Positions 17,259-25,349 of a stretch of DNA of 64,000 nucleotides are shown here, piece by piece. The position numbers and the translations under genes are program-made. The stretch is from JAOBAU01 sp034667465 (GTDB lineage Bacteria; Acidobacteriota; Thermoanaerobaculia; Gp7-AA8): contig JAXDJV010000004.1 in the NCBI GenBank assembly GCA_034667465.1, forward strand, positions 1 through 64,000. The letters are read 5' to 3'. The notes beneath the pieces are model-generated. The model did no database searches and was not told the DNA's origin. It saw nothing but the letters and a program-made list of their open reading frames with translations. The first letter of the stretch is position 1. Each line of letters opens with the position of its first letter.

Positions 17259-19094
17259 ATGCCCGTTCTCCGTCTGCTGTTGCCCGCGTTGCTGCTCGTC
17301 TGCGTCGTACGAGACGCCGCGGCGCGTGTGGTCTTCGTCGACAACAGAAGTGCGGCCGGCGGCGATGGTACGTACGAACGTCCGTTCAGGACGTTTGCTG
17401 ATACACAGCGCGGCAGCGCCGCGTCCGACATCATCTATGTCGTCGAGGGGCTCGGCGCGTACGAAGAATCGCTGACACTCAAGCGCGGTCAGATGCTGAT
17501 CGGCGATGCGTACGGACTCGACGCCGCGCGTATCGAATTCAAGGCTGCGTTCTCTGAGCCGTCGCAACCGGCATCGCAGGGACCGGGACCGCTGATTCAC
17601 GGCGGCATCTTTGCGACAGGCGACAACGTGATCGCCGGCTGCACGATCGCGCCCGACGTCGGCGTCGGTATCGGAATCTTTTCGCCGCAGGGAAAGATCG
17701 ACATTCGCAAGGTCTTCATTCGTCCCGGCGCGCGCGCGACTGCCATCTCGATTCAGCTCTGCGAAGTGCCGATCACGATCGACGGCGGCGGAATCGCTGC
17801 CGAAAGCGGCAACGGACTTTTCATCGACGGCGGACGTGGCGAAATCACGGTCGATCACTTTCCGATCAACGGTAATTTCGCGAGCGCGCTCATCGTTCGC
17901 GGACGTTCTACCGGGCGGGTCGCCTTCGGCAGCGCCGCGCAGCTGAAGATCTACGACGCCTTCCGTGACGCGGTCACGATCGCGGACAACAACGTCGCCG
18001 TCACGTTCGACAGTCCGATGCAGATCGCTACGCGCGGCGGACGCGGACTCGTGGTGACGAAATCGTCGCGCGTCACGATCGCCGGCGTCTCCCGCATCGA
18101 CGCGATCAACGCAACGGCGCTCGAACTGCACGACGCGGCGCTCGACGCAACGTTCGATCACATCTCCGCCGCGGGCATTGCGCCCGGCACGCTGCGCGAA
18201 GGAATCATCGTCGACAAATCGCGCGGGAAGTTGACGATCACCGGCAACGAGACGAACGAACCGGCGTCGGGCGGGACGATTCGCAACGCGCAGGCATACG
18301 GCCTGCGCATCGTGCAGTCGGAAGGGATGCGCGTCGCGAACATGGACATCATCGACAGCGGCCATGCCGCGACGAAATGCCCGGACGACATCGCCGCGCA
18401 AACGAACGTCCGCTGCGCAGCGGGGATGAATCTTCGTCACGTCGCCGAATCGAAGTTCTCGAACTTTCGAATCACCGGCGGCGCCGTCGGTCTGAACACG
18501 AACAACATTCGCAACGTCTCATTCGACAACATCGACATTCGCAACACCGGCGCAACCGCCACGGATGCCGCGGTGCTGATGCAGGAATCGTCCGGAACGA
18601 TCACGCTCACGCGATGCAATATCGCCGACGGCAGCGGCGGGCAACTCGCGATCGAGCAACGCTTCAACCCCGTCAATTTCGTGATCGATCGCTGCACGGA
18701 CAGCGCGCCGCAACGTCCGATGGCATCGGCCGCGCTCTTCAGCATTCGTGTCGCCGGTGCCGGCGCCGTCAACATTCGCATCGACAGCACGAACTTTCGC
18801 GAGAACGTCGGCTCCGCGATCGACGTCGAAGCAAAAGAGACGAGCAGCGTCAGCATCGCCATCGATCAATCCTCCGCACAAAGTCTTGGCGCTTCATTCC
18901 TCAATGTCTCGGCGCACCAGACCGCGAATGCGCGTGTGCTCATGCGCAACACGCGCGTGATCGCGCCCGGCAGCAATCGCCCGCTCGTCGCCGTGACGCT
19001 CACCGACGCCGCCCGCGCCTGCGCGGATCTCTCGAACAACGAGCTCGTCGGCGGCGTGCCGACTCCGCCGCTCGCCGTTCCATCCTGTCAATAG
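17259..19094 (+). CDS. Secreted right-handed beta-helix protein
   Basis: 611 residues with a Sec signal (MPVLRLLLPALLLVCVVRDA, cleavage near AAARV). The mature start RVVFVDNRSAAGGDGTYERP and SDIIYVVEGLGAYEESLTL is the DUF1565-like entry strand also found in the giant protein at 3-5999. Beta-helix coils rich in GNGLFIDGG- and ITIDGGG-type turns follow. The segment GGTIRNAQAYGLRIV, MNLRHVAESKFSNF and VSFDNIDIRNTG parallels the tail modules of both giant proteins. No catalytic residues typical of pectate lyases are evident, so I favour a structural or binding role. There is no clear Shine-Dalgarno. Confidence 0.8.
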   Translation: MPVLRLLLPALLLVCVVRDAAARVVFVDNRSAAGGDGTYERPFRTFADTQRGSAASDIIYVVEGLGAYEESLTLKRGQMLIGDAYGLDAARIEFKAAFSEPSQPASQGPGPLIHGGIFATGDNVIAGCTIAPDVGVGIGIFSPQGKIDIRKVFIRPGARATAISIQLCEVPITIDGGGIAAESGNGLFIDGGRGEITVDHFPINGNFASALIVRGRSTGRVAFGSAAQLKIYDAFRDAVTIADNNVAVTFDSPMQIATRGGRGLVVTKSSRVTIAGVSRIDAINATALELHDAALDATFDHISAAGIAPGTLREGIIVDKSRGKLTITGNETNEPASGGTIRNAQAYGLRIVQSEGMRVANMDIIDSGHAATKCPDDIAAQTNVRCAAGMNLRHVAESKFSNFRITGGAVGLNTNNIRNVSFDNIDIRNTGATATDAAVLMQESSGTITLTRCNIADGSGGQLAIEQRFNPVNFVIDRCTDSAPQRPMASAALFSIRVAGAGAVNIRIDSTNFRENVGSAIDVEAKETSSVSIAIDQSSAQSLGASFLNVSAHQTANARVLMRNTRVIAPGSNRPLVAVTLTDAARACADLSNNELVGGVPTPPLAVPSCQ

Positions 19095-19117
19095 AGCCAA
19101 CCTGCCAACAGAGCCCG

Positions 19118-19123
19118 TACAAT
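19118..19123 (+). promoter_or_regulatory. TACAAT -10 element, 8 nt before ATG 19132
   Basis: The spacing would place the transcription start at or next to the start codon of the ClpX-like gene. No Shine-Dalgarno and no convincing -35 are present. Confidence 0.5.
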
Positions 19124-19131
19124 GCGCCGCG

Positions 19132-20208
19132 ATGGATTCATTTCCCTTTCGGCCACGCGATATTCATGACGAGCTGAAGAAGACCGTCGTCGGACAGGAC
19201 GACGCCATTCGCGAGCTGTCAGTCGCGGTCGTCAAGCATCTCGTCGGTCACTCCGCCGGCAACATTCTGATGATCGGCAACTCCGGCTCCGGCAAGACGA
19301 CGCTGATGCGCTCGCTTGAAGGATTCCTGAGCAGCCGCTACGACACGACCGCGTATGCGAACGTCATCCGCATCAACGCGAACGTGCTCGCCGAAGAACG
19401 CCAGGGTTACGGCAAAGCCGTCCTCGGCCGGCTCTTCGCAAACGCAAGGCAAATCCTCGGCGCGTCCGCGAGCGCCGAGCAACTCATCCACTCCGTCGAG
19501 CACGGCATCGTCTTCATCGATGAAGTTGACAAAATTCGCGCGCACGTTTCCGGCGAGCCCAACGTCCGCGGCATCGTCGCGCAGGAAGCGCTGCTGACGC
19601 TGATGGAAAACGAGAACGTCGAGTTCGACGTCGACGGCCGCAACTACTCGATCAACTCATCGCACGTTCTCTTCGTCGCCGGCGGCGCATTCGAAGAGCT
19701 TTACGAGAGCGTGCTGCGCCGCGCCACGATCGGACAGGACGTCGCGCCGATGCGGCCGATCGTCGTCGTCTCCTCATCCGGCGAAGTGCGCGAAGAGCTG
19801 CCGTTTCATCTCCGCGATTACCTTCGCTACGAAGATCTCTTCAAGTACGGCATGACGCCGCAGTTCGTGTCGCGCTTCGAATCGATCGTCGTGCTCAACG
19901 ATCTCGGAGAAGGGGAGCTGGCGCGCATCTTCGTCGAGCCGGAGAAATCAATCTTCCGTGCGTCGCGCGAATACTTCCAGCGCTTCGGCATCGACCTGCA
20001 GATCACGCGCGGCGCACTCGTCGCGATCGCGTGGGATGCCGCACGTCAGAAGCGCCTCGGCGCGCGTGCGTTGCGCGACACGTATCGCCGCGTGATTCGC
20101 AATCTCGAGTTCGATCCCGCCGAGGGGCAGACGGTGGTGACCGTGGATGAAGAGATGGTGAAGAAAGCGATCAGCGGACGCGAGCAGGGCACCGCCGGCA
20201 AGCGCTGA
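19132..20208 (+). CDS. ClpX-like AAA+ ATPase without zinc-binding domain
   Basis: 358 residues. Walker A GNSGSGKT at 49-56, Walker B GIVFIDEVDK at ~125-134, sensor/arginine region RFESIVVLNDLGEGEL, and the ClpX-type small C-terminal domain (RGALVAIAWDAARQKRLGARAL). Overall it follows ClpX/HslU order. It lacks the N-terminal four-cysteine zinc domain of ClpX and the (L/I/V)GF loop that docks on ClpP, and it is shorter than ClpX (about 420). It may unfold or remodel proteins without ClpP. It sits 20 nt upstream of ftsY and may share its transcript, although ftsY also has its own -10-like box. Confidence 0.85.
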   Translation: MDSFPFRPRDIHDELKKTVVGQDDAIRELSVAVVKHLVGHSAGNILMIGNSGSGKTTLMRSLEGFLSSRYDTTAYANVIRINANVLAEERQGYGKAVLGRLFANARQILGASASAEQLIHSVEHGIVFIDEVDKIRAHVSGEPNVRGIVAQEALLTLMENENVEFDVDGRNYSINSSHVLFVAGGAFEELYESVLRRATIGQDVAPMRPIVVVSSSGEVREELPFHLRDYLRYEDLFKYGMTPQFVSRFESIVVLNDLGEGELARIFVEPEKSIFRASREYFQRFGIDLQITRGALVAIAWDAARQKRLGARALRDTYRRVIRNLEFDPAEGQTVVTVDEEMVKKAISGREQGTAGKR

Positions 20209-20210
20209 CG

Positions 20211-20216
20211 TACAAT
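20211..20216 (+). promoter_or_regulatory. TACAAT -10 element upstream of ftsY
   Basis: It lies directly after the previous stop and 11 nt before ATG 20228. A very short leader is predicted. Confidence 0.4.
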
Positions 20217-20227
20217 CCCGCGCCGCG

Positions 20228-21160
20228 ATGGCCGACCAACCAAAGAAGAATCTCTTCGACAAACTGAAACGTGGGCTCTTCATGACCCACACCGAGATCA
20301 TCGAGAAGATGAAGGAGGCTGTGACTCCCGATCTTCCGATCGATCAGGCTGCCATCGACGGACTCGAGGAAGGACTCCTCGGCGCCGACATCGGCGCGGA
20401 GCTGACGACTTCACTCGTCGAGCGGATGGAGCGTCGCGTGCGCGACGAGAAAATCAAAGACGTCGCGCGCCTGACTGAAGTGCTGCGCGAAGAAACGCGC
20501 GCGCTGATTCCGCGCCGCACCTCGCAGATCATCGACACATCGAAAGCGAAACCGTTCGTCATTCTCGTCGTCGGCGTCAACGGCACCGGCAAGACGACGA
20601 CGATCGCCAAGCTCGCGTCGCGCTTCAAAGCAGAAGGAAAGAACGTGCTCCTCGGCGCCGGCGACACCTTCCGCGCCGCGGCCATCGAACAGCTTCAATT
20701 GTGGGCCGATCGCATCGGCGTCGAGATGGTGAAGCACAAAGCGGGCTCCGATCCGGGCGCGGTCGCGCACGACACGGTGACGGCCGCGAAGTCGCGCGGC
20801 GCCGATGTCGTGCTCATCGACACCGCCGGACGCCTGCACAACAAGAGTCACCTCATGCAGGAGCTGTCGAAGATCCGTCGCGTCGTCGAGAAGGAACTCC
20901 CCGGCGCGCCGCACGAGACGCTGCTCGTCATCGACGGCACCACCGGACAGAACGGACTCAGTCAGGCCGCGGCGTTCCTCGAAGCGGCGAAGGTCACCGG
21001 CATGATCGTGACGAAACTCGACGGCACCGCGAAAGGCGGTGTGATTCTCTCGATCATGCGGCAGTTCGACATCCCGGTGAAATTCGTCGGCGTCGGCGAA
21101 GGCGCCGACGATCTCATTCCGTTCGAGCCGAACGATTACGTCAATACGTTGTTCGAGTAA
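20228..21160 (+). CDS. ftsY: Signal recognition particle receptor FtsY
   Basis: 310 residues. NG domains only: helical N domain 1-100, then G1 GVNGTGKT at 116-123, the insertion-box motif GAGDTFRAAAIEQL, G3 DTAGRLHNKSHLM, G4 TKLDGTAKGG and closing GVGEGADDLIPF. These are diagnostic of FtsY rather than Ffh, because no M domain follows. The acidic A domain of enterobacterial FtsY is absent; the short basic N-terminus (MADQPKKNLFDKLKRGL) probably forms the membrane-targeting amphipathic helix. It binds GTP and docks SRP-ribosome complexes at the inner membrane. The stop lies only 2 nt from the convergent lipoprotein gene's stop. Confidence 0.97.
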   Translation: MADQPKKNLFDKLKRGLFMTHTEIIEKMKEAVTPDLPIDQAAIDGLEEGLLGADIGAELTTSLVERMERRVRDEKIKDVARLTEVLREETRALIPRRTSQIIDTSKAKPFVILVVGVNGTGKTTTIAKLASRFKAEGKNVLLGAGDTFRAAAIEQLQLWADRIGVEMVKHKAGSDPGAVAHDTVTAAKSRGADVVLIDTAGRLHNKSHLMQELSKIRRVVEKELPGAPHETLLVIDGTTGQNGLSQAAAFLEAAKVTGMIVTKLDGTAKGGVILSIMRQFDIPVKFVGVGEGADDLIPFEPNDYVNTLFE

Positions 21161-21162
21161 GT

Positions 21163-22710
21163 CTATTTGTCCACCGTCATCTCCGGGACGGACAGCAGGA
21201 AGCCGGACGGATACATCACCAGCCCGTGGACGTTCTTCCGCATCACCGCAATGTTGTCGCGGTGATAAAGCGAGATGTACGGCAGGTCGGCGGCGAGAAT
21301 CTGCTGGATCTCGGTGTATGCGGCCTTCCGTTTGGTCTTGTCGAACGTCGAGCGTCCTTCTTCGATCAGCTGATCGACGCGTGGATTGATGTAGAAGCCG
21401 CGGTTCTGTCCGTTCGGCGCGACCGATTTCGAATGAAAAATGTTGTAGTAGAAATCGGGATCGGAGATGCCGTTCCGCCGCAGTGAGAAGAGCTGGAAGC
21501 GGCCATTCGTCAGGTCGTCCATGAACGTCGTGAACTCGCTCGACCGAATCTCCAGGTCGACGCCGACCTGCTTGAGCATCTGCTGGATCATCTCCGCCTG
21601 CTGATTCGATTCGGCGTCGGTCGACGTGCGATAGACGATCTTGAATCGTGCCTTCGGTCCGGCGCCGTCGGGATCTTTGTAGCCGGCCGCGTCGAGCATC
21701 TGCATCGCTTTCTGCGGATTGAAATCGTACTTCGGCAGATTCTCGGCGCGCGCCCAGTGTCCCTGCGCGAACATCGAATCGGTGACGAGTCCGTAGCCGT
21801 GCAGCAGATCGCGCACGATGCGATCGCGATCGATCGCATGCGCGAGCGCCTGCCGGACCTGTTTGTTTTTCAGGATCGGATCTTTGAGATTGAACGCGAT
21901 GTACTGATACGCGGCGCCGTGCGACGCGACGACGCTGAAGTCCGGATCCTTTTTGAACTGCTCGACCGAATCGTACGGAACGCTGTTCATGGTGAAGTTG
22001 ACGGTGCCGCGCCGCAGCTCGAGGATGCGCGTGGTGGCGTCGGGGATGATGCGGACCGTAACGTCCTTCGTTTTCGGCGGCCCGTTCACCCAGCCGTCGA
22101 ACGCCTGGAAGTCGACGCGGTCGTCGGACTTGAACGCGGTCACGCGATAGGCGCCGGCGAGAATCGGAGTCTTCGCGAAGACGGCCGGGTCGGCGCCCTG
22201 CGGCACGAGCATGTACGGGAAGTTGTCGAAGATGCCGGCGTTCGGCTCTTTGAGATGGACGACGAACGTGTGGTCGTCCGGCGCTTCGAACGACGCCACC
22301 GACGCGTAGCCCGATTTCTTCGCGCTCGTGAAGTTCGGCGCCATCATCGAATCGAACGTGAACTTGAAGTCCCTCGATGTGATCGGACGTCCGTCCTGAA
22401 ACTTCGCGTTCGGTTTCAGATGAAAGATGATCGTCCGATCGTCGGGCGTCTCCCATTTTTCGGCGACGTCGGGGGCGAATTCGCCGCTCGGCGTGATGCG
22501 AACGAGTCCGCTCGACGCGAGATCCCAGACGCGTCCGGCGTAGGAATCGGTGCCGACGCGCGGATCGAGATTCGTCGGACTGCCGTCGAACGCGATCACC
22601 AGTCCGTTCGCGCCACCGCTGCCGCCACCGCTCTTCTTTTTTTCACCGCCGCCGCACGCCGCCAGCAGCACGATTGAGGTCAGGACCACGATCCGTTTCA
22701 TCACGTTCAT
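21163..22710 (-). CDS. ABC transporter substrate-binding lipoprotein, peptide/nickel (family 5) type
   Basis: 515 residues. The start at 22710 (MNVMKRIVVL) has GGAGAG upstream and gives a proper lipobox LLAAC with Cys19; longer frames are rejected. The body is family-5 solute-binding: SPTNLDPRVGTDSYAGRV, EKWETPDDRTIIFHLKPNAKFQDG, then DVTVRIIPDATTRILELRRGTV, RQALAHAIDRDRIV, and a C-terminal ILAADLPYISLYHRDNIAVM. DppA/OppA relatives capture peptides at the periplasmic face for an ABC importer. No permease or ATPase genes adjoin it, so it is an orphan receptor here. It is divergent from the phosphodiesterase gene. Confidence 0.93.
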   Translation of the reverse strand: MNVMKRIVVLTSIVLLAACGGGEKKKSGGGSGGANGLVIAFDGSPTNLDPRVGTDSYAGRVWDLASSGLVRITPSGEFAPDVAEKWETPDDRTIIFHLKPNAKFQDGRPITSRDFKFTFDSMMAPNFTSAKKSGYASVASFEAPDDHTFVVHLKEPNAGIFDNFPYMLVPQGADPAVFAKTPILAGAYRVTAFKSDDRVDFQAFDGWVNGPPKTKDVTVRIIPDATTRILELRRGTVNFTMNSVPYDSVEQFKKDPDFSVVASHGAAYQYIAFNLKDPILKNKQVRQALAHAIDRDRIVRDLLHGYGLVTDSMFAQGHWARAENLPKYDFNPQKAMQMLDAAGYKDPDGAGPKARFKIVYRTSTDAESNQQAEMIQQMLKQVGVDLEIRSSEFTTFMDDLTNGRFQLFSLRRNGISDPDFYYNIFHSKSVAPNGQNRGFYINPRVDQLIEEGRSTFDKTKRKAAYTEIQQILAADLPYISLYHRDNIAVMRKNVHGLVMYPSGFLLSVPEMTVDK

Positions 22711-22760
22711 ACAGCTCTCCATTCGTCGACTGCGCAGGCAGTTACAAGAGAGGTGCCTGC

Positions 22761-22766
22761 TATCAT
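22761..22766 (+). promoter_or_regulatory. TATCAT -10 element, 8 nt before ATG 22775
   Basis: The sequence from the -10 to the start codon (GCGCCGCG then ATG) is identical to that at 19124-19131. This suggests a recurring promoter-start layout. Confidence 0.5.
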
Positions 22767-22774
22767 GCGCCGCG

Positions 22775-24889
22775 ATGCGCAAACCGCTTTTCATCGCGTC
22801 GTTCCTCCTCATCCTTGCACTTCCGGCTCTCGCAGAGAAGGTCATCGTTCTCGGCTTCGACGGCGTCGACGCGCGCTACACCGAACGCTGGATGAACGAA
22901 GGAAAGCTGCCGAACATGGCCCGCCTCCGCGAAGCCGGCACGTTCCGTCCGCTCCGCCCGACCGTTCCCGCGCAGACGCCGGTCTCGTGGTCTACGTTTT
23001 CGACCGGAATCGATCCCGGCCGCACCGGCATCTTCGATTTTCTGCGCCGCGATCCGAAAACCTATCTGCCGGTCTTCGCCGCGTTCGATGAAACGAAGGA
23101 GCCGTTCCTGCTCGGCGATCGCAATCCGCTCGCGGCCGCCGCGATCATCCTCATTCCGCTCGGTCTCATCGGCGCACTGATTCTGCGACGTCGACGCGTC
23201 ATCGGCGCGGTCGTGATTCTGATCGCCGCCGGCGGCGCTGCCGGCGCATTCGCGGCGACGAAGAAATACATTCCGACGACGCGTCCCGGCGTGATCAATC
23301 GCCGCCAGGGAACGCCGTTCTGGGAAGCCGCCGCGAGCGCCGGAAAAAAGACGACCGTCGTGCACGTCCCGGTCACGTTTCCGGCGAACGATTTTCACGA
23401 CGGCCACCTGCTGTCCGGCCTCGGCGTCCCCGACATGTCGGGCCGCGTCGGCAAGCCGTTCTTCTTCACGTCAGAGCTCGACTTCCATCGCAGCGGCGCG
23501 AACGAATTCTCGATCGAAGTCGTGCAGCTCGAAGACAACAAGGGCGTGATCGAGACGAAGATCCAGGGTCCGCCGAACAAGCTGTTCAACGATCCGCCGT
23601 ACATCTCGATCCCGATGAAGATTCAGGTCGCCGGCGATCGCAACTCGATCACGATCGAGGAGAGCGGTCAGAAGGTGACGCTGAAAGCGGGGGAGTGGAG
23701 CGACTGGACCGAGTTCGTTTTCCCGTTCAATCCGGTCATCAAACTGAAAGGGATCAGCCGCTTTCACCTGATCTCCGTGCAGCCGGAAGTGAAGCTCTAC
23801 CTTTCGCCGATCAACTTCGATCCGCGCAATCTCCCGCCGGGATTTCGCATCTCGACGCCGGCGAAGTGGGCGCCGGAGCTGGCGAGGAATCAGGGGCTGT
23901 ACAAAACGCTCGGATGGCAGATCGACACATGGGCGATCTCCGAGGGGTTCGCGGACGAGCAGATGTTCTGGGACGACATGAATTTCACGGTCGCGCAAAG
24001 CCGGAAGATGTTCAACTCGTTCCTCGCCGGCGACAGCGATCTGCTCGTGCAATGCTTCGAGTTTCCCGATCGCGTCGGCCACGTGTTCTGGCGCTTCATG
24101 GATCCGCAGCATCCCGCGTACGATCCGGTGCTCGCGGCGAAGTGGGGCGATGCGCTGCTTCGTTCGTATCAGCTGATGGATGCGATCGTCGGCGACGCGA
24201 TGAAGTCGGCGGAGAAAAATCACGCGTCGCTCATCGTCCTTTCCGATCACGGCTTCGCGAGCTTTCGCAAGTCGGTGAACTACAACACCTGGCTGGTCAT
24301 GAACGGTTACATGACGCTGAAGACCGGCGTGCAGGTGAAGGATCGCAACGTCGAAATGCTGTTCGATCAGGGACAGTTCTGGGAGAACGTGGACTGGTCG
24401 AAAACGCGCGCCTACGCGATGGGACTCGGCGAGCTGTACATCAATCTGCAGGGACGGGAAGCGCACGGCATCGTGCAGCCCGGCGCCGAATACGACGCGC
24501 TGAAGAAAGAGCTGCAGGCGCGACTCGTCACGATGACCGACATCGAGAATGGTGAGCATCCCGTTCGCCGCGTGCTCGCGCGCGAAGACGTCTATCGCCA
24601 GTTCGACCCGAACATGATTCCCGATCTCTTCATCACGAACAACGACGGCTACCGCGTCTCGTGGCAGACCTCGCTCGGCGGCATCCCGAAGACCCTCCTC
24701 GACCCGAACAAACAGGTGTGGAGCGGCGACCACTGCAGCGTCGACCCCGAGATCGTGAAGGGGATTTTCTTCTACAACCGGAAGCTCGCCACGGACCGCC
24801 CGCCGTACATCGCGGATGTGTACCCGACGGTGCTCGGATTGTTGGGCGTGAAAGCGCCGTATGCTTTGGACGGGGTGGAGTTGAAGTGA
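22775..24889 (+). CDS. Alkaline-phosphatase-superfamily phosphodiesterase with internal membrane hairpin
   Basis: 704 residues with a Sec signal (MRKPLFIASFLLILALPALA). Type I phosphodiesterase/nucleotide pyrophosphatase motifs: VIVLGFDGVD (metal Asp), TVPAQTPVSWSTFSTG (nucleophile region), ECFEFPDRVGHVFW (Asp/His metal ligands; written CFEFPDRVGH in the protein), and VLSDHGFASF (metal Asp-His). The end DVYPTVLGLLGVKAPYALDG is typical. Two strongly hydrophobic helices (~119-160) separated by RRRR are inserted between the nucleophile loop and the rest of the fold, an unusual position. It is likely anchored in the inner membrane facing the periplasm. The substrate is unknown; a phosphodiester lipid or glycan is plausible. 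Its stop overlaps the ATG of a decayed gene (TGATG). Confidence 0.85.
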   Translation: MRKPLFIASFLLILALPALAEKVIVLGFDGVDARYTERWMNEGKLPNMARLREAGTFRPLRPTVPAQTPVSWSTFSTGIDPGRTGIFDFLRRDPKTYLPVFAAFDETKEPFLLGDRNPLAAAAIILIPLGLIGALILRRRRVIGAVVILIAAGGAAGAFAATKKYIPTTRPGVINRRQGTPFWEAAASAGKKTTVVHVPVTFPANDFHDGHLLSGLGVPDMSGRVGKPFFFTSELDFHRSGANEFSIEVVQLEDNKGVIETKIQGPPNKLFNDPPYISIPMKIQVAGDRNSITIEESGQKVTLKAGEWSDWTEFVFPFNPVIKLKGISRFHLISVQPEVKLYLSPINFDPRNLPPGFRISTPAKWAPELARNQGLYKTLGWQIDTWAISEGFADEQMFWDDMNFTVAQSRKMFNSFLAGDSDLLVQCFEFPDRVGHVFWRFMDPQHPAYDPVLAAKWGDALLRSYQLMDAIVGDAMKSAEKNHASLIVLSDHGFASFRKSVNYNTWLVMNGYMTLKTGVQVKDRNVEMLFDQGQFWENVDWSKTRAYAMGLGELYINLQGREAHGIVQPGAEYDALKKELQARLVTMTDIENGEHPVRRVLAREDVYRQFDPNMIPDLFITNNDGYRVSWQTSLGGIPKTLLDPNKQVWSGDHCSVDPEIVKGIFFYNRKLATDRPPYIADVYPTVLGLLGVKAPYALDGVELK

Positions 24890-25057
24890 TGGAGCTGCCG
24901 AAAGTACTCGATCGTTCGCGCTCTGAACCGCGAAGGAGTTGAGTACGTCGTTTTCGGCGGACCTGAGACGCTATATCGTATGAAGCGCGACACGGTTCGT
25001 CCGCAGGACAGGATCGACGCAATGAAGCTGCGCGAGAAGTTCGGTTTGCAGGAGTAG
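24889..25057 (+). pseudogene. Remnant of a nucleotidyltransferase (AbiEii/DUF6036-like), frameshifted and internally deleted
   Basis: The ATG at 24889 reads MELPKVLD. After a one-base slip near 24909 the next frame continues VRALNREGVEYVVFGG, the conserved start of a small nucleotidyltransferase family. It then jumps directly to PETLYRMKRDTVRPQDRIDA...LREKFGLQE and stops at 25057, which resembles the family's C-terminus. Most of the middle, including the catalytic G[GS]...DxD region, is gone. The family usually has about 150-250 residues; only about 55 codons remain. The intact small partner follows immediately. Confidence 0.7.
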
Positions 25058-25061
25058 CTCG

Positions 25062-25313
25062 ATGCCGGTGACGAAGTTCCGAACCATCGAAGAGATGAAT
25101 GCGTTCGACCGCACGCGATGGCTCGAAGCGAACGATCCTCGTCTCGCACGGCTTATCCAGGAGTGCTGGGACCGATTCCGCGACTTTTTCCCGCCACTGA
25201 ACCTTCCGAAAGGCGTCCACAAGTTCCGCTCTATCGAAGAGATGAATGCGTTCAAAGAGCGCTACGAAAAAGAGCGCACCGCTCGCATTCGCGCCGAGCG
25301 CATTCACGCGTAG
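25062..25313 (+). CDS. Small acidic/basic partner protein with duplicated KFRxIEEMNAF motif
   Basis: 83 residues. The motif is duplicated: KFRTIEEMNAFDRTRW near the start and KFRSIEEMNAFKERYEKER near the end, joined by a helix LARLIQECWDRFRDFFP. I recall such short KFRSIEEMNA proteins next to nucleotidyltransferase genes like the remnant just upstream, an arrangement that looks toxin-antitoxin-like. No function is proven. It starts 5 nt after the remnant's stop, so it was probably translationally coupled. Retention after loss of the partner would fit an antitoxin-like role, but that is inference. Confidence 0.6.
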   Translation: MPVTKFRTIEEMNAFDRTRWLEANDPRLARLIQECWDRFRDFFPPLNLPKGVHKFRSIEEMNAFKERYEKERTARIRAERIHA

Positions 25314-25349
25314 TCGTCTGATAAGCTTCGGCCCGTTTTCGCCGAAAGC

